A DNA stretch of 64,000 bases from Bacteroidota bacterium. GTDB lineage: Bacteria > Bacteroidota > Ignavibacteria > Ignavibacteriales > Ignavibacteriaceae. Shown here one piece after another: positions 8,334 to 19,000 of this stretch; position 1 is the stretch's first letter; every line of letters begins with the position of its first letter. The notes below the pieces were generated by a model, which searched no databases, was not told the DNA's origin, and was given only the letters and a program-made list of their open reading frames with translations. The position numbers were made by a program, and so were the translations under genes. The stretch covers positions 81,364 through 145,363 of the forward strand of contig JAKAKL010000116.1 of the NCBI GenBank assembly GCA_021824565.1, written 5' to 3'.

Positions 8334-9857
8334 TTATGAATTATTTATTTTAGCGGTAGAAGCGAGAGCGTTTAATATATCTGACTTGGTAAAAGGCTTA
8401 ATTAAAAACTTCTCGGCGCCTGCTTTGTTAAACTGCTGGATTTTTTCTTCGTCGAACTCATTCGATAAAATTATAACCGGGCGTTCAAGCGAATCAATCT
8501 TCTTAATGTGCCTGCAAAGTCTGATCGATTGATCCCACTGGTTTCCTTCGACATCGAAAACAATATATTCAAAATCAGTTCTTTCGATGAAATCAAGTTT
8601 AAACTCGTTCAAGCCGAAGACCTCAATCTGATATTTATTTTTTAAATATGCGTTAAGTAGATTCGACGATTCATTTCTGTTGTCTATCATTAGAATTTTT
8701 TTCAAAGTTCGCTGAAGCAGCTTTTCTTTTGGAGTTCCCTTCTGCAAATTAGTGGAAAGAGGAAGAGTGAAGGTAAAAGTAGACCCGACGCCTTTAATGC
8801 TGTCCACCAGCAACGATCCTCCCATTTTTTCGATGTATCTTTTCGCGAGAGCAAGCCCGAGTCCGTTGCCTTCGTAGTTGCGACCGATATTTAAATCTTC
8901 CTGGCTGAACGGGCGGAAGAGGTGGTCAAGATATTCGGTAGAGATACCAACGCCGGAATCTTTTACTCTGCACACGGCTAATTCTCTTTCATTAAGAATG
9001 CTTGTTTCAATTTCAATAAAACCTTGCTTAGTAAATTTTATAGCATTGTTTAATAGATTGCTTATCGAGTTTTCAAGGTTCTGGGCATCGGCATAAACTT
9101 TTATTCCGCCCGGATGAAATTTAGTTTTAAGCTCCAAGTTCTTATCAACTGCATTTTGTTTATTAAGTTCAACGCAGCGGTTAATAATTTTTTCAAGATC
9201 AACATTTTCAAAGTTAAGCGTAAAATGTCCGGCTTCAATCTGAGCGAACTCAAGCATTTGAGTAATACTGTTGTGAAGCCTCTGTGTGCCGCTGTAAAGG
9301 TTATCGAGATAAACCTGGTCTTCCGGATTTATTTTATCACGCAGGCTGTCTTTAATAATAGAAGAGTAACCTAGAATAATATTAAGCGGTGTGCGAAGCT
9401 CGTGGGAGAGAACCGTAAGAAAAGTATTCTTCAATCTTTCGGCTTCCTTGTTGCCGTCTCTTGCCTTTTTAACTTCGGCTTCAGTAAGAATTATTTCCGT
9501 TTGATCTTCATGGAAAAGAACAACAAAGTTTTTTTCCTCAAAGGCAATATGAAATATTTTTGTTCTAAAAATTGGAAGAGTAATATCACGGCTTTTTAAT
9601 AGCGAATCGGCGTAGTTATCAACGAACCTGAAATCTTTATTTTCAAATGTTTTTAAAATAGCCGCGTGAACTCCGCTTCGCTTAAGCTCGGAGTCGTTAA
9701 AAATTTTATAAGCGTTAACTTCCGAAAGGTTATAACCCCACTGAAAATTAAACGCCTGGTTAACATAAACTATTTTGCCTTCTTCGTTAATGATTTCAAC
9801 CGGGAACGGAATGTAATCGTAAAGAAGTCTGAAATATTTAGATATGGTTTCAGTCAT
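8334..9857 (-). CDS. Hybrid histidine kinase, PAS-HisKA-HATPase-REC
   Basis: A 507-residue soluble sensor kinase. Residues ~8-125 form a PAS domain ([19 protein letters not shown]). The HisKA segment has the phospho-accepting His152 in SHELRTPLN. The ATPase domain carries intact N (NLLNNAIKF), G1 (DSGVGIS) and G2 ([12 protein letters not shown]) boxes. A C-terminal receiver domain (~390-505) has the acidic start (LMIDNRN), a candidate phospho-Asp in YIVFDVEGN and the conserved Lys in FLIKPF. No membrane helix is present. It ends a two-gene unit with the GAF kinase at 9864, 6 nt away, so the two may act on each other. The signal is unknown. Confidence 0.88.
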   Translation of the reverse strand: MTETISKYFRLLYDYIPFPVEIINEEGKIVYVNQAFNFQWGYNLSEVNAYKIFNDSELKRSGVHAAILKTFENKDFRFVDNYADSLLKSRDITLPIFRTKIFHIAFEEKNFVVLFHEDQTEIILTEAEVKKARDGNKEAERLKNTFLTVLSHELRTPLNIILGYSSIIKDSLRDKINPEDQVYLDNLYSGTQRLHNSITQMLEFAQIEAGHFTLNFENVDLEKIINRCVELNKQNAVDKNLELKTKFHPGGIKVYADAQNLENSISNLLNNAIKFTKQGFIEIETSILNERELAVCRVKDSGVGISTEYLDHLFRPFSQEDLNIGRNYEGNGLGLALAKRYIEKMGGSLLVDSIKGVGSTFTFTLPLSTNLQKGTPKEKLLQRTLKKILMIDNRNESSNLLNAYLKNKYQIEVFGLNEFKLDFIERTDFEYIVFDVEGNQWDQSIRLCRHIKKIDSLERPVIILSNEFDEEKIQQFNKAGAEKFLIKPFTKSDILNALASTAKINNS

Positions 9858-9863
9858 AATTTT

Positions 9864-11171
9864 TTAACTTATAGGCAATGAAAATTGTACTACAGCGCCT
9901 TCAGGTACATCTAAGATTTTAATTTGACCGTTATGTCTATCGATTATGCTTTTGCAGAGATAGAGACCGTAGCTTGTTTTCTTTGCAGATATTACTTCAT
10001 AAAAGGGGTTTACAATATCCGGCGGGAATCCGGGACCGTCGTCTTTAACTTCAACGTAAATATTGTTGCTGTTATAATAGGATTTGACTGTGATGGTTGC
10101 GTCGCTTCTTGCCTCGGCTGAGTTATTAAATAGATGCACAAGCAAATGCTGAATCTGCTCTGAGTCGTAGTTGCAATCAGGCAGAGGATTAAATTCAGTT
10201 TTAAAGACAACGCTGAAGAATTTTTTCATCGGCGAAATATATTTGATAACCGATTGGATCGTTCTATTCAAATCGCCGCTGTCTTTATTTAAATTCATAA
10301 TAGAAGTTTCAAGAAGCACCTGTGCGTATTTCTGAATGTTTCTAATGCTGTCTATTGCAACTTTACATTTGAGATTCAAGCGATCAAGTAAAATCGGATC
10401 AAAATTTCTCGGGTTTGCTTCGTAATCTTTTTGAGCTTTTTCAATTGTCCTCATCAGGCTTTCATTTTCCAGCAAAGCGAGATGAACAAGACCTTGCAGC
10501 GATTTTCCAATCTCAGAATCTATACTGGACTTTAAAGCTTTCCTTTCAGATTGAATAAGTTGAATGTTCGCTTCATTAAGCGCGTTGTAAGCATTAATCT
10601 GTCCGTTATAAAGCTGTGCATTGCGGATTGCCGTAGCAGCCTGCCCGGCAAGAATTTCAAAAGTATCGGTTAGTTCTTTTATTTTTATCTTATGAAGATT
10701 CTTGCTGTCGACATAAATTACTCCTATCTTTTTATCGTCGCAGATAAGCGGCGAACACAGAATAGTTTGCAGCTCAAGCCGGAGAATACTTTTGCTCGGA
10801 TCAAAGTTCGTATCGCTTTGCGCACCTTCAATAAATTTTGACTGGCCTGTACGGAAGACATCGTCGACAACAGTGGTGCTGATGTTAAAAGAAGTTTCAG
10901 GAAGAGCATTCCCTTCCGAATCAAGACCGAGTTTATATTCCAGTTTTCCCAAAGGATTTCTCAGAACAATAAACCCTCTGTCGGAATTAGTAAGCTTTAC
11001 CGAATGCCGCAGAACAAGGTCAAGAACATCTTCAAGAATTAAAGTGCGGTTTATAATTTTTACAATATCAAGAATAGCTTCAAGATTTTTCAACTTAACG
11101 GACGGCTCATCAAAAGCCATTCTGCCTGTAGTTGAAGAATCTATGTTTTTCTTGAATTCAGAAAATTTCAT
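9864..11171 (-). CDS. GAF-domain kinase-like protein lacking the phospho-accepting His
   Basis: A 435-residue soluble protein. Residues ~30-185 form a GAF domain (ILDIVKIINRTLILEDVLDLVL, then SPLICDDKKIGVIYVDS). A helical dimerisation region follows. Where a kinase would read HExxxPL, this reads SEIGKSLQGL with Ser219 at the His position. The ATPase domain looks intact: N box HLFNNSAEA, G1 DDGPGFPP, G2 YGLYLCKSI. ATP binding is therefore plausible but self-phosphorylation is not, unless another His is used. Adjacent to the complete hybrid kinase at 8334, it may be a regulatory or heterodimer partner (inference). Start ATG at 11171. Confidence 0.8.
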   Translation of the reverse strand: MKFSEFKKNIDSSTTGRMAFDEPSVKLKNLEAILDIVKIINRTLILEDVLDLVLRHSVKLTNSDRGFIVLRNPLGKLEYKLGLDSEGNALPETSFNISTTVVDDVFRTGQSKFIEGAQSDTNFDPSKSILRLELQTILCSPLICDDKKIGVIYVDSKNLHKIKIKELTDTFEILAGQAATAIRNAQLYNGQINAYNALNEANIQLIQSERKALKSSIDSEIGKSLQGLVHLALLENESLMRTIEKAQKDYEANPRNFDPILLDRLNLKCKVAIDSIRNIQKYAQVLLETSIMNLNKDSGDLNRTIQSVIKYISPMKKFFSVVFKTEFNPLPDCNYDSEQIQHLLVHLFNNSAEARSDATITVKSYYNSNNIYVEVKDDGPGFPPDIVNPFYEVISAKKTSYGLYLCKSIIDRHNGQIKILDVPEGAVVQFSLPIS

Positions 11172-11303
11172 TAATTATTACCGTAAATTGTTTTTCTGTT
11201 TGAAGCTAATATAATGCTTTACCGATAAATTAAAAATAACATCTTTGTTATTTATAATTAAACGAATGCAAGAGCTAATCGGAAAAGATAAAAAAGCAGA
11301 GAA

Positions 11304-12521
11304 TTAATTTTCAGGCTGATTGTTTTTTATCAGCTGTTGAATTTTAGATGTCATCAATGCGTTATTTATTTTTTTATAATAGAGAAGTGACCTCTTCCAG
11401 TTATCGAGCGCCTTTGTTAAGTTTTTCATTTCAAGATAGAGAAATCCAAGCTCAAAATAAGTTTCAGCCTGGTTCATTTTATTATCAAGCTCAATATTGA
11501 TTTTCAAGCTCTTTCTGAAATATTTTTCAGCGACCGAATAATTTTTCTGATCGCGCTGAATTATTCCTTTTATTTTATTCAACTCTGCTATTGAAAGTCT
11601 ATCATTTATCTTTTCGCAAATAGTCATAGATTTTTCCACAAAAGCGTTTGCAAAGATATAATCTTTTCGAAGAGCATAAATATAAGATTTGCCTAAATAG
11701 GAAATGGCTAATGTTGGAAGAAACTCTGCTTTGTTGTATACGGAAATACTGATGTCAAATTCGTTCAATGCGGAAACATAATCTCCTTTGTTTATAAAGA
11801 AAATGCCGAGATTATTTCGCAGCTCGCCGATTCTCCTGTTGTCGTTGAAGCGTTCAAATTTAGTTAATGCACGCTTGTAATAAATCAGCGCGTCATCGAG
11901 AAGTCCCTGGATGCTATTAATAATACCGAGATTAATCTCGACTGTTCCGATTAGATTAAAATCGGTTTTGGCATCCAGATATGAAAGGCTTTTTTCAAAG
12001 TGAAGCTTGGTCTTTTTTATCTCGCTTTTATCGCCGTAAATTGTTCCCAAAAGGTTTTCACATCTTGAGCATCCTTTATAGTCCTTCTCCTTCTCAAAAA
12101 TTTTCTTAGCTCGTTTCGTATAATTAATACTTTCTTTCCATTTAGCTTGTCGGCTGAAAATATCTCCCAGGATTAAAAAGGAATACGCCCTTAGGTTTTC
12201 CAACTCATTTTTTCTTGCCGTGATCTTCATGATGCGGTAATAAATTTTCACAGCATATTCAAACTCGCCCTGAGCGATCAGATCTTCGCCGAAATAAAAA
12301 AGAAACTCCGCTTGTTTTTGCTTCGTAAATTTTAATTGGGCGTAATTAACAAGAAGATCAACTTGCGATTCTCCGTTTGCTTTGAAAGACCGCTGCTTAT
12401 CCTGTTTTTTTGTCGTTCGATAAATGGAACCGGCAGATAAAACTTGCTTTAACTCAGAAATTTCTTCCTCGTCAAAAAAACTTTTAAGGGCATTATCCAA
12501 TATTTTAGTTTTTAAAAACAT
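11304..12521 (-). CDS. TPR repeat protein
   Basis: A 405-residue protein built of tandem tetratricopeptide repeats from about residue 70 to the end, for example EFEYAVKIYYRIMKI, WKESINYTKRAKKIFEK, LDDALIYYKRALTKFE, YVSALNEFDISISVY, YSVAEKYFRKSLKI and LTKALDNWKRSLLYYKK. No signal peptide or membrane segment is seen, so it is probably cytoplasmic. No enzymatic or DNA-binding domain is attached. It begins 2 nt after the stop of the large exported protease-like gene, so the two are translationally close. TPRs mediate protein-protein contacts; the partner is unknown. Confidence 0.8.
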   Translation of the reverse strand: MFLKTKILDNALKSFFDEEEISELKQVLSAGSIYRTTKKQDKQRSFKANGESQVDLLVNYAQLKFTKQKQAEFLFYFGEDLIAQGEFEYAVKIYYRIMKITARKNELENLRAYSFLILGDIFSRQAKWKESINYTKRAKKIFEKEKDYKGCSRCENLLGTIYGDKSEIKKTKLHFEKSLSYLDAKTDFNLIGTVEINLGIINSIQGLLDDALIYYKRALTKFERFNDNRRIGELRNNLGIFFINKGDYVSALNEFDISISVYNKAEFLPTLAISYLGKSYIYALRKDYIFANAFVEKSMTICEKINDRLSIAELNKIKGIIQRDQKNYSVAEKYFRKSLKINIELDNKMNQAETYFELGFLYLEMKNLTKALDNWKRSLLYYKKINNALMTSKIQQLIKNNQPEN

Positions 12522-12523
12522 AA

Positions 12524-15500
12524 TTACAATAAATTTTGAAGCAGCTTAAAAGATAAAAACCAATCCCATGAATTTTCCTTACCGATCCAGGCTTCGGCTG
12601 CGCCGATTGAGAAAGTGGACTCAAGATTGAACCAATGTTTAAATACAAAATTAATTTGACCGCCTGCATCACTCCATGTTTTAAGCTGGACGTTCTTACT
12701 AAATATATTCTCTGTATATACAGACATATCGATATAATTTAGAAAATGTTCGCCGACTCCAATATTATCGAATCTTAGCGGCGGAAAATTTTCTTCAAGT
12801 AAAATTTTTACAAAGCCGTCGCTAAGCAGGCTGTAAATCGGTATCCCGGGAAATCTAAAAACATCGCGGTATTGTTTTACATCCACATCTTCAAGAGGTC
12901 GATTTCCGAATCCTCCGAAATAAAAATGAGCTTGAGCAAGACTATCATTTTTATTTACATAACCTCCGGAAATTTTAAAATGAAAAATATTATGCGGAAT
13001 AATAAAAGTGGAATAATTATCCCACTCCGCATAAGCAAGCTCGGCAAGCTGAATTTTGTTTTGCGAAGCTCCGTAGCCCAAAGCAGTGAAGTTGAATTCG
13101 TTGCCTTCTTCAAAATCAACGCTGCCGATGCTACGGCGAAGATTTTTAGAATTCAAGTTTGTCTGCACAATTGCAAAATCTGATTGCGAAACTTTTATCA
13201 GGTTATCGTTAATCGACTTTATGCCGCTGTAGTAATCGATTTGAGTTTTTTGTTTTATCTTCAAAGGATTATCATAAACCCAGTAGTAATTATCGGCAAG
13301 AGTTATTTTAGTTCCGATCATCCCCCTTTTCCTAGCGTTGAATAAGTCGTAAAAATCCGACGCATTATAATCCAAATCAAATTCAATTTCTTTTTTAAAT
13401 TCATACTTTCCGCGAAAATGAAACTTGGGCAACCCTGAATTATCTTTAAATGGAGAATAACCAAATTCCATAGTCAAATTATGATAATAAATAGGATCAG
13501 CAATATGAGTATAAAAACCCAATACCTTTTCTGATTGAAAACCGGAAATAACAGGGACAAAAGTTTGAATCTTCAAATCGGAAACGCCATTATATCCTTT
13601 TTCTCTTAATGCACCCGATGAATCATTTTCTGTAGAATCTGTCTTCAGCAGATAGTTTGCAAGCGAAGGATATTTATTTATTATTTGTTCGCCGAAATAA
13701 TTTATTGCAGGTAATTGTTCAACAGGCTTGCTTGGAATAATTACAGGCTGAAATCCTTCCGTGTTAAATTGAAAAGCAAACAAAGAATCTTCATTCAGCC
13801 AAATAGGTCTGAACAATCCAGTCAGAGTGTTCGATAAAACTTCGGTACTTGAGTCTGTTAAATCATATCGATAAATATTTGCGACGCCGTTGGTATATGC
13901 GTCCCAGTAAATAAATTTACCATCTCGGCTCCACGATGGATTTTCCGGCGAGCCTTTATCGCTTATGGTCTTAAATTTAAATTTATCATTAGCTTCCAAA
14001 CTGTCGCAGTTAACAAGAACAAGCGCCTGCACACCGCTTGCACGATGCAATACAGCAGCAAGATATTTTCCGGAAGGACTTACAGAAAGATTAAATAAAT
14101 TATCTCCTTCATTAAAATTTATCAGCGCTTCCAATTTTTTATAAGGATAGGAAGAATACATCAACGAAGATCTTCCGGCATCATGCTGAACTCCCCATAA
14201 TTCATGAGTCTCTCTTGAGACTGTAATATCACCGGTGCGGTAATCTTTAAACAATTCTTTCTTATCGCCGCTTTTTAAATCTATAACCCAGATATCTCTG
14301 TACAATTCATTATTGTTTGTCGTGTAAAAAAACAAATCAAGGCTGTCATCCAGTGCGACCGAAGAAACCTGCAGAAGACTTGGAGTAGGCAATGTGCTAA
14401 TATCATTTGAAACGGAATTATATAAATCCAGGCTTTGTATTGAAGCCAAATGACCGGGCATGTTATAGCCGAAATATATTTTGCCGTCATGCGAATTTAA
14501 AAATGGCTCGGTAACCCAGCCAAACTTTTCTGCTAAAACTTTTTTTACCGGAGTAACCGGTGCAGATTCTATCTTCTCCAAATTCTTTTCCTGGAACTCT
14601 TTTTCTTCGATAATAAAACTTTGCCATTCTTTGTCTAAGCTATTATCGAAATATTCTTTCCATATTTTATCGGCTTCGCTCTTAAACGTTTTTTTGAACT
14701 TTGAAGTGTAGCTGTCGTAAAAATCCGAAGTCTCTGTATTAAACCAGGAAATTACTTTGTCGGGTCCATATTTTAACGTCAAATAAGCAATAAATCTCTC
14801 TCCATAAAGATAGTAGATAGTTCCCAGCAGAAAAGAGGTTTCAGACAAATTCTCGAGATCATGAGGCGATGGAAAATAATTTCTTTCCAAAATAAGTGCT
14901 CTAAAATACATTTCATCAAAGCTGCCGAGGATTCTGCCGAACCCGCCGTTGAACCAAGTTTCCCAAAAGACCGCGATCGATTCCTGATGCCAGCGAGGCG
15001 TATAACGATTATAATTCGTAAGAAAGCTGTAAAGAATTGTCAATGGATTAATTTGTTCAGGCTCTACTTTGCCAAACGCCGATCTAAAAAATTTCTCAAC
15101 ACCTGAAGCTTTATCATTAACAACAATATGCACCAGTTCATGGCTTAACGTCCATTGAATTTCATCATTATAAAGGAGGTTTTCATAACCGGTTTCAAAC
15201 GGCTCTATTTCAAGTTGAATTTCATTTCGTGGAAGAGTAGTCGCGGCTCCGTAACCATAATCTGAAAAATCGTATGCGATTATTACTATCTTATGTGAAG
15301 GCGAATAACTAAATATTTTCATCAACGGCGTTAAAGCGTTTTCCGCCGAAAATAAAATGTGAGGAGCTAAGTATGAATACGAATCTTTGTAGATTAATTT
15401 GAAATGAGTACTTTCCACTTCGCACCATTTTGACTGAGCGTATGCAAACGCATTTAAGAAAAAAAATAAAACTAAAAATTGTATCCCCACCTTTTTACAA

Positions 15501-15547
15501 AGATTATAAAAAAAAAGCGGGAAAATTTTAGTCAAAACACTTCTCAT
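12524..15547 (-). CDS. Exported gluzincin-like metalloprotease with TolB-type propeller
   Basis: A 1007-residue exported protein. A signal sequence (hydrophobic 22-37, ending AYAQ) is followed by a peptidase-MA-like domain. The zinc motif HELVH is at 136-140 and the probable third ligand is Glu189 in WHQESIAVFWE. Residues ~330-640 contain repeated propeller strands of the TolB/WD40-like type (LSVSPSGKYLAAV, PSWSRDGKFIYW). The last ~330 residues are rich in alternating aromatic and polar strands and end SWDWFLSFKLL, compatible with an outer-membrane beta-barrel. It is followed at 2 nt by the TPR gene. Protease activity is inferred from the motif; the substrate is unknown. Confidence 0.75.
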   Translation of the reverse strand: MRSVLTKIFPLFFYNLCKKVGIQFLVLFFFLNAFAYAQSKWCEVESTHFKLIYKDSYSYLAPHILFSAENALTPLMKIFSYSPSHKIVIIAYDFSDYGYGAATTLPRNEIQLEIEPFETGYENLLYNDEIQWTLSHELVHIVVNDKASGVEKFFRSAFGKVEPEQINPLTILYSFLTNYNRYTPRWHQESIAVFWETWFNGGFGRILGSFDEMYFRALILERNYFPSPHDLENLSETSFLLGTIYYLYGERFIAYLTLKYGPDKVISWFNTETSDFYDSYTSKFKKTFKSEADKIWKEYFDNSLDKEWQSFIIEEKEFQEKNLEKIESAPVTPVKKVLAEKFGWVTEPFLNSHDGKIYFGYNMPGHLASIQSLDLYNSVSNDISTLPTPSLLQVSSVALDDSLDLFFYTTNNNELYRDIWVIDLKSGDKKELFKDYRTGDITVSRETHELWGVQHDAGRSSLMYSSYPYKKLEALINFNEGDNLFNLSVSPSGKYLAAVLHRASGVQALVLVNCDSLEANDKFKFKTISDKGSPENPSWSRDGKFIYWDAYTNGVANIYRYDLTDSSTEVLSNTLTGLFRPIWLNEDSLFAFQFNTEGFQPVIIPSKPVEQLPAINYFGEQIINKYPSLANYLLKTDSTENDSSGALREKGYNGVSDLKIQTFVPVISGFQSEKVLGFYTHIADPIYYHNLTMEFGYSPFKDNSGLPKFHFRGKYEFKKEIEFDLDYNASDFYDLFNARKRGMIGTKITLADNYYWVYDNPLKIKQKTQIDYYSGIKSINDNLIKVSQSDFAIVQTNLNSKNLRRSIGSVDFEEGNEFNFTALGYGASQNKIQLAELAYAEWDNYSTFIIPHNIFHFKISGGYVNKNDSLAQAHFYFGGFGNRPLEDVDVKQYRDVFRFPGIPIYSLLSDGFVKILLEENFPPLRFDNIGVGEHFLNYIDMSVYTENIFSKNVQLKTWSDAGGQINFVFKHWFNLESTFSIGAAEAWIGKENSWDWFLSFKLLQNLL

Positions 15548-15970
15548 TCAAATGTAAATTACAGGCAGAATTAATTTGCAAGTTTAAATTTACAAATCCT
15601 TTTTTATTTTTATAAACTTTATCCTACGTTATTCGTTCAAGAAATATTAATCGCTAATCATAGCGGTTAATTTGTAATTCTTGGCAGTGCCTTATAAACT
15701 TTGTGCTAACTTCCACAGCTATTGTTATAGAAAGTTATTTGGTAAGGTCCGCTGTTATTGGCTACTTCTTTTACATACAAAAAGCCAACCGCTATGCCAT
15801 GCACGTATATTGGCAATTTGCATTTTATAATGCTAACAAAATATACACAAGAGTAATTGTTACATACTTCAATTGGTAATAATTATATATTTGTAAAGTT
15901 TCTTTACATGAATAAATCTAAATTATTTTTCAAATTTAACGGCACATCGTAATATAAACACAAATTAATT
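15548..15970. other. 423-bp intergenic region with an inverted repeat
   Basis: The region upstream of the metalloprotease/TPR genes. It contains a perfect 10-bp inverted repeat, CATAGCGGTT at 15659-15668 and AACCGCTATG at 15787-15796, and direct copies of TGCTAAC near 15704 and 15831. I found no reading frame, tRNA or clear promoter. The 180-bp block between about 15659 and 15840 differs in base composition from its AT-rich flanks and may be a remnant of an inserted element. Confidence 0.4.
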
Positions 15971-18826
15971 TTACTTTTTCATATTATTGCTGTTAGATTG
16001 ATTCATAAGCTCCTGCAACGACCGCTGAAGATTATCCAATTCATTTGCAGCTTCATTAAATTTTTTATCGCCGATGAACTTGAGATAATTATTAAAAGCA
16101 TCATTTGCAGATTTTATTTGATCTGCAATTCCAGACGCCGATTTTTTATTGGCTTGAGTTTGCACAGCAACATTTGAACTGCCTGAGGTCTTTGCAAATA
16201 ATCCGCTAAGCGCATCGTCGAAATTTTTTGCGTAACTCATATTTTCGCCGTGCATAACTACAACAAGTCTAAGCTCAGGATAAGCTGCTGTTTGTGCTTG
16301 CAGATAAATCGGTTCGACATAAAAAAGAGTATTGTTAACCGGGATAGCCAAGACATTGCCCCGGATTACATTCGACCCATGTTGATCCCACAAAGTGAGC
16401 TGTCCCGACAAATAACTGTCCTGATCTATTTTCGTATCAACTTGCTGGGGACCGAGAACGGTTTTATCCTTTGGGAACTGATATGCGAGGAACCGCCCGT
16501 AATTTCCCGGGTCGCACATTCCGGCTATCCATCCAATTAAAACCTGTCTATTCTTTGGCGTAAACGGAAGCATCAAAACATACTGCTGCTTTTCGGATCC
16601 AGGCTTCTGCCACATAATATAATAGGGCTCTACCGGCTGCACCTGGCTGTAATATTTCGCTGTTGCTCTTACCCAAAGGTCTTCCTGGTTATAGAATACC
16701 GTTGGATCGGTCATGTGATATTTCTCGTAAACAATTCCTTGAGTCAGCAGCATGTCAATCGGATATCTAATATGAGCAAGCAAATCTTTTGGCATTTCAC
16801 TTTCCGGTTTGAAAAGTTCAGGAAAAATTTTGCTCCAAACTTTAATAATGGGGTCATTCTTATCCATGATATAGAAATTAACCGACCCGTCGTAAGCGTT
16901 AACAACAACTTTTACAGAGTTGCGGATGTAATTAATCCCGTCAAGGTAATCGCTGAACTGAGTTGAAAGAGTTTGAGTTTCGCTGCCTTCTTTATATTGA
17001 ATATTTTCTGTTGCTGAAAACGGCTGACTGCAAGGATAATAACTCGACGTTGTATAGGCATCTATCATCCAGTATAATTTCCCATCGGCAAGCACTACAT
17101 ACGCGTCTTTATCAAAATGAAGGAAAGGGGCAAGCAGTTTTACGCGCTCTTCAATCTGGCGGTGAAACATTATTCTGCTTTGCGAAGTAGGATAATCCGA
17201 GAATAAAAAATTTGTTCCGTCGTATTTCCACCCGTATAAAAATTTTCTCCAGAAATTTGAAAGTCTCACTCCTCCCTTGCCGGAATATTTTGTATAAACG
17301 TTATCTTCACCGCTGGGATAATCAAATTCTTTTTCTTTTGTATTAACTACAACAGGTGAGTTGGTTAATTCGCCAAAATAAATCTGCGGCTGGCTAACTT
17401 GCAAAGACGAATCTTCGCTTACAGGCGGAATATCTTTTATTAAAAGATGCGGCAAGCCTTGAGGTGTGAATTCGTTTACAGCAGCCATGGTCAAGCCGTA
17501 GCCGTGTGTGTATTGAAATCTTTTATTAACAAAAGTTTGGCTTTGCGCTGGAAGATTATCAAGATTAATTTCTCGAGCTGAGACCATAACCTGTCTCCGC
17601 TGACCGTTAATATTATAGCGGTCTACATCAACATCTGAAAATTCATAATAAAGCCTAATGGTTTGAAACTGCTTATAGACAGCATCTAATGCTCTCCAGT
17701 CCCACAAGCGAATATTATTAAAAATATTTGGATATTGGTTTATAGTCTCTTGAGTAAAATCTCCGCTCATAGGATATTGCTGCTCTTCAACTCTATTAAG
17801 ACCAAATCCATAACGGGTAAATTTTATATTATTTGAAATATAAGGACGTTCAAAAGTTATTTCATTTGGCTTTACAAAGAAAGTTTCAAAAGCAGCAGGC
17901 AAAACAGTAAAAGCCGCAAACCAAATAATTATTATAACCGCTGCCGAGCTTAATAAAACGAGAATATGAGAACGCTCAGGTGAAATATGAAATTTTTTGA
18001 AAAAGAAATTTTGAATCTTATTTCTTAAAAAAGGAATTATCAGGCTTATGCCGATAAGCAGCATCAATATTATAACTACAACATATGCGGGAAGGAGAAT
18101 ATTTACGTCAGTCCAACTTGGACCGGCAACGACGCCTGCAGTTGAGTACATCAAATGATAACGACTTAAAAATTTTCCCATAGTTAAGATGAAAATAAAT
18201 ACAGCGCTGTTCAAATACAGCGGGAAGTAAAATCTTTCAGTATTTATTTCATATGCTTTCGGAATGTATAGAATAAATCTGTTCTCGCTAAAGCGAATGA
18301 AAGAGGAAACGAACGATACAAATAATGCGACGAGAGAAAGTAAAAATAAAAGGACCAACAAATTGTCGTAAAAGGGTAAAGAAAAAAGATAGAAGCCGAC
18401 ATCTTTACCGAGGACAGGATCTTTAATACCAGTAGAAACTTTATTTAAATATTCAAGAATTACATCCCAGTTTGTATAGCCCCAAATTCCGCCGATTATG
18501 ATTCCAGAAAGTCTGGTAATTCTGTGAAGCGCTTTATGTTCTTTCTGAATAGGAAGAGTTAATAAATATATTACAAGCAGTCCGAAAGCCGCTCCAGCAG
18601 CGGCTAAACCTGCACTCGAATTTACAATTGTCCAGAATCTGCTGCCATAACCTAAATTAACATACCACAGTTCTTCTCCCCAAAAATCCATAAACCAGAA
18701 GAAAAGAATTGTTAGCGCTCCCAGGATAATCCCAAGGGTCATTTTAAGGTTCTGGCGCTTTTGCGACCCCGAAGCAAATAAAAAGAATGCAATCCCTAAT
18801 AAAAAAAACATCAAAGCATAATACAT
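15971..18826 (-). CDS. UPF0182 family multi-pass membrane protein
   Basis: A 951-residue member of UPF0182 (COG1615). Seven or so hydrophobic helices fill residues 1-320 (for example MYYALMFFLLGIAFFLFAS and VILMLLIGISLIIPFL). A large domain outside the membrane follows, with family motifs such as KPNEITFERPYISNNIKFTRYGFGL, ending in a Gln/Asn-rich helical tail. The usual length of this family is 900-1000 residues, so the gene looks intact. The family function is not established. It stands alone, with a 423-bp gap downstream and 174 bp upstream. Confidence 0.85.
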   Translation of the reverse strand: MYYALMFFLLGIAFFLFASGSQKRQNLKMTLGIILGALTILFFWFMDFWGEELWYVNLGYGSRFWTIVNSSAGLAAAGAAFGLLVIYLLTLPIQKEHKALHRITRLSGIIIGGIWGYTNWDVILEYLNKVSTGIKDPVLGKDVGFYLFSLPFYDNLLVLLFLLSLVALFVSFVSSFIRFSENRFILYIPKAYEINTERFYFPLYLNSAVFIFILTMGKFLSRYHLMYSTAGVVAGPSWTDVNILLPAYVVVIILMLLIGISLIIPFLRNKIQNFFFKKFHISPERSHILVLLSSAAVIIIIWFAAFTVLPAAFETFFVKPNEITFERPYISNNIKFTRYGFGLNRVEEQQYPMSGDFTQETINQYPNIFNNIRLWDWRALDAVYKQFQTIRLYYEFSDVDVDRYNINGQRRQVMVSAREINLDNLPAQSQTFVNKRFQYTHGYGLTMAAVNEFTPQGLPHLLIKDIPPVSEDSSLQVSQPQIYFGELTNSPVVVNTKEKEFDYPSGEDNVYTKYSGKGGVRLSNFWRKFLYGWKYDGTNFLFSDYPTSQSRIMFHRQIEERVKLLAPFLHFDKDAYVVLADGKLYWMIDAYTTSSYYPCSQPFSATENIQYKEGSETQTLSTQFSDYLDGINYIRNSVKVVVNAYDGSVNFYIMDKNDPIIKVWSKIFPELFKPESEMPKDLLAHIRYPIDMLLTQGIVYEKYHMTDPTVFYNQEDLWVRATAKYYSQVQPVEPYYIMWQKPGSEKQQYVLMLPFTPKNRQVLIGWIAGMCDPGNYGRFLAYQFPKDKTVLGPQQVDTKIDQDSYLSGQLTLWDQHGSNVIRGNVLAIPVNNTLFYVEPIYLQAQTAAYPELRLVVVMHGENMSYAKNFDDALSGLFAKTSGSSNVAVQTQANKKSASGIADQIKSANDAFNNYLKFIGDKKFNEAANELDNLQRSLQELMNQSNSNNMKK

Positions 18827-19000
18827 TTATTTTTCCTTCTGTCTCTAATGAAAAAGAAAATAGCAAATGAGAAAATTACTCGTATAAAAATAACTTTGTA
18901 AAATTATGAATGTAATATAATAAAAACAGGCAATGAGTTTTAAGATATGAGATAAATTGCTTTTTACATAATATTGAATATAGGTGTTATCATATAAGAC

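Noticed and set aside
10792..11214. 140-codon forward open frame in the GAF kinase
   Set aside because: Antisense shadow; composition follows the GAF gene's codons.
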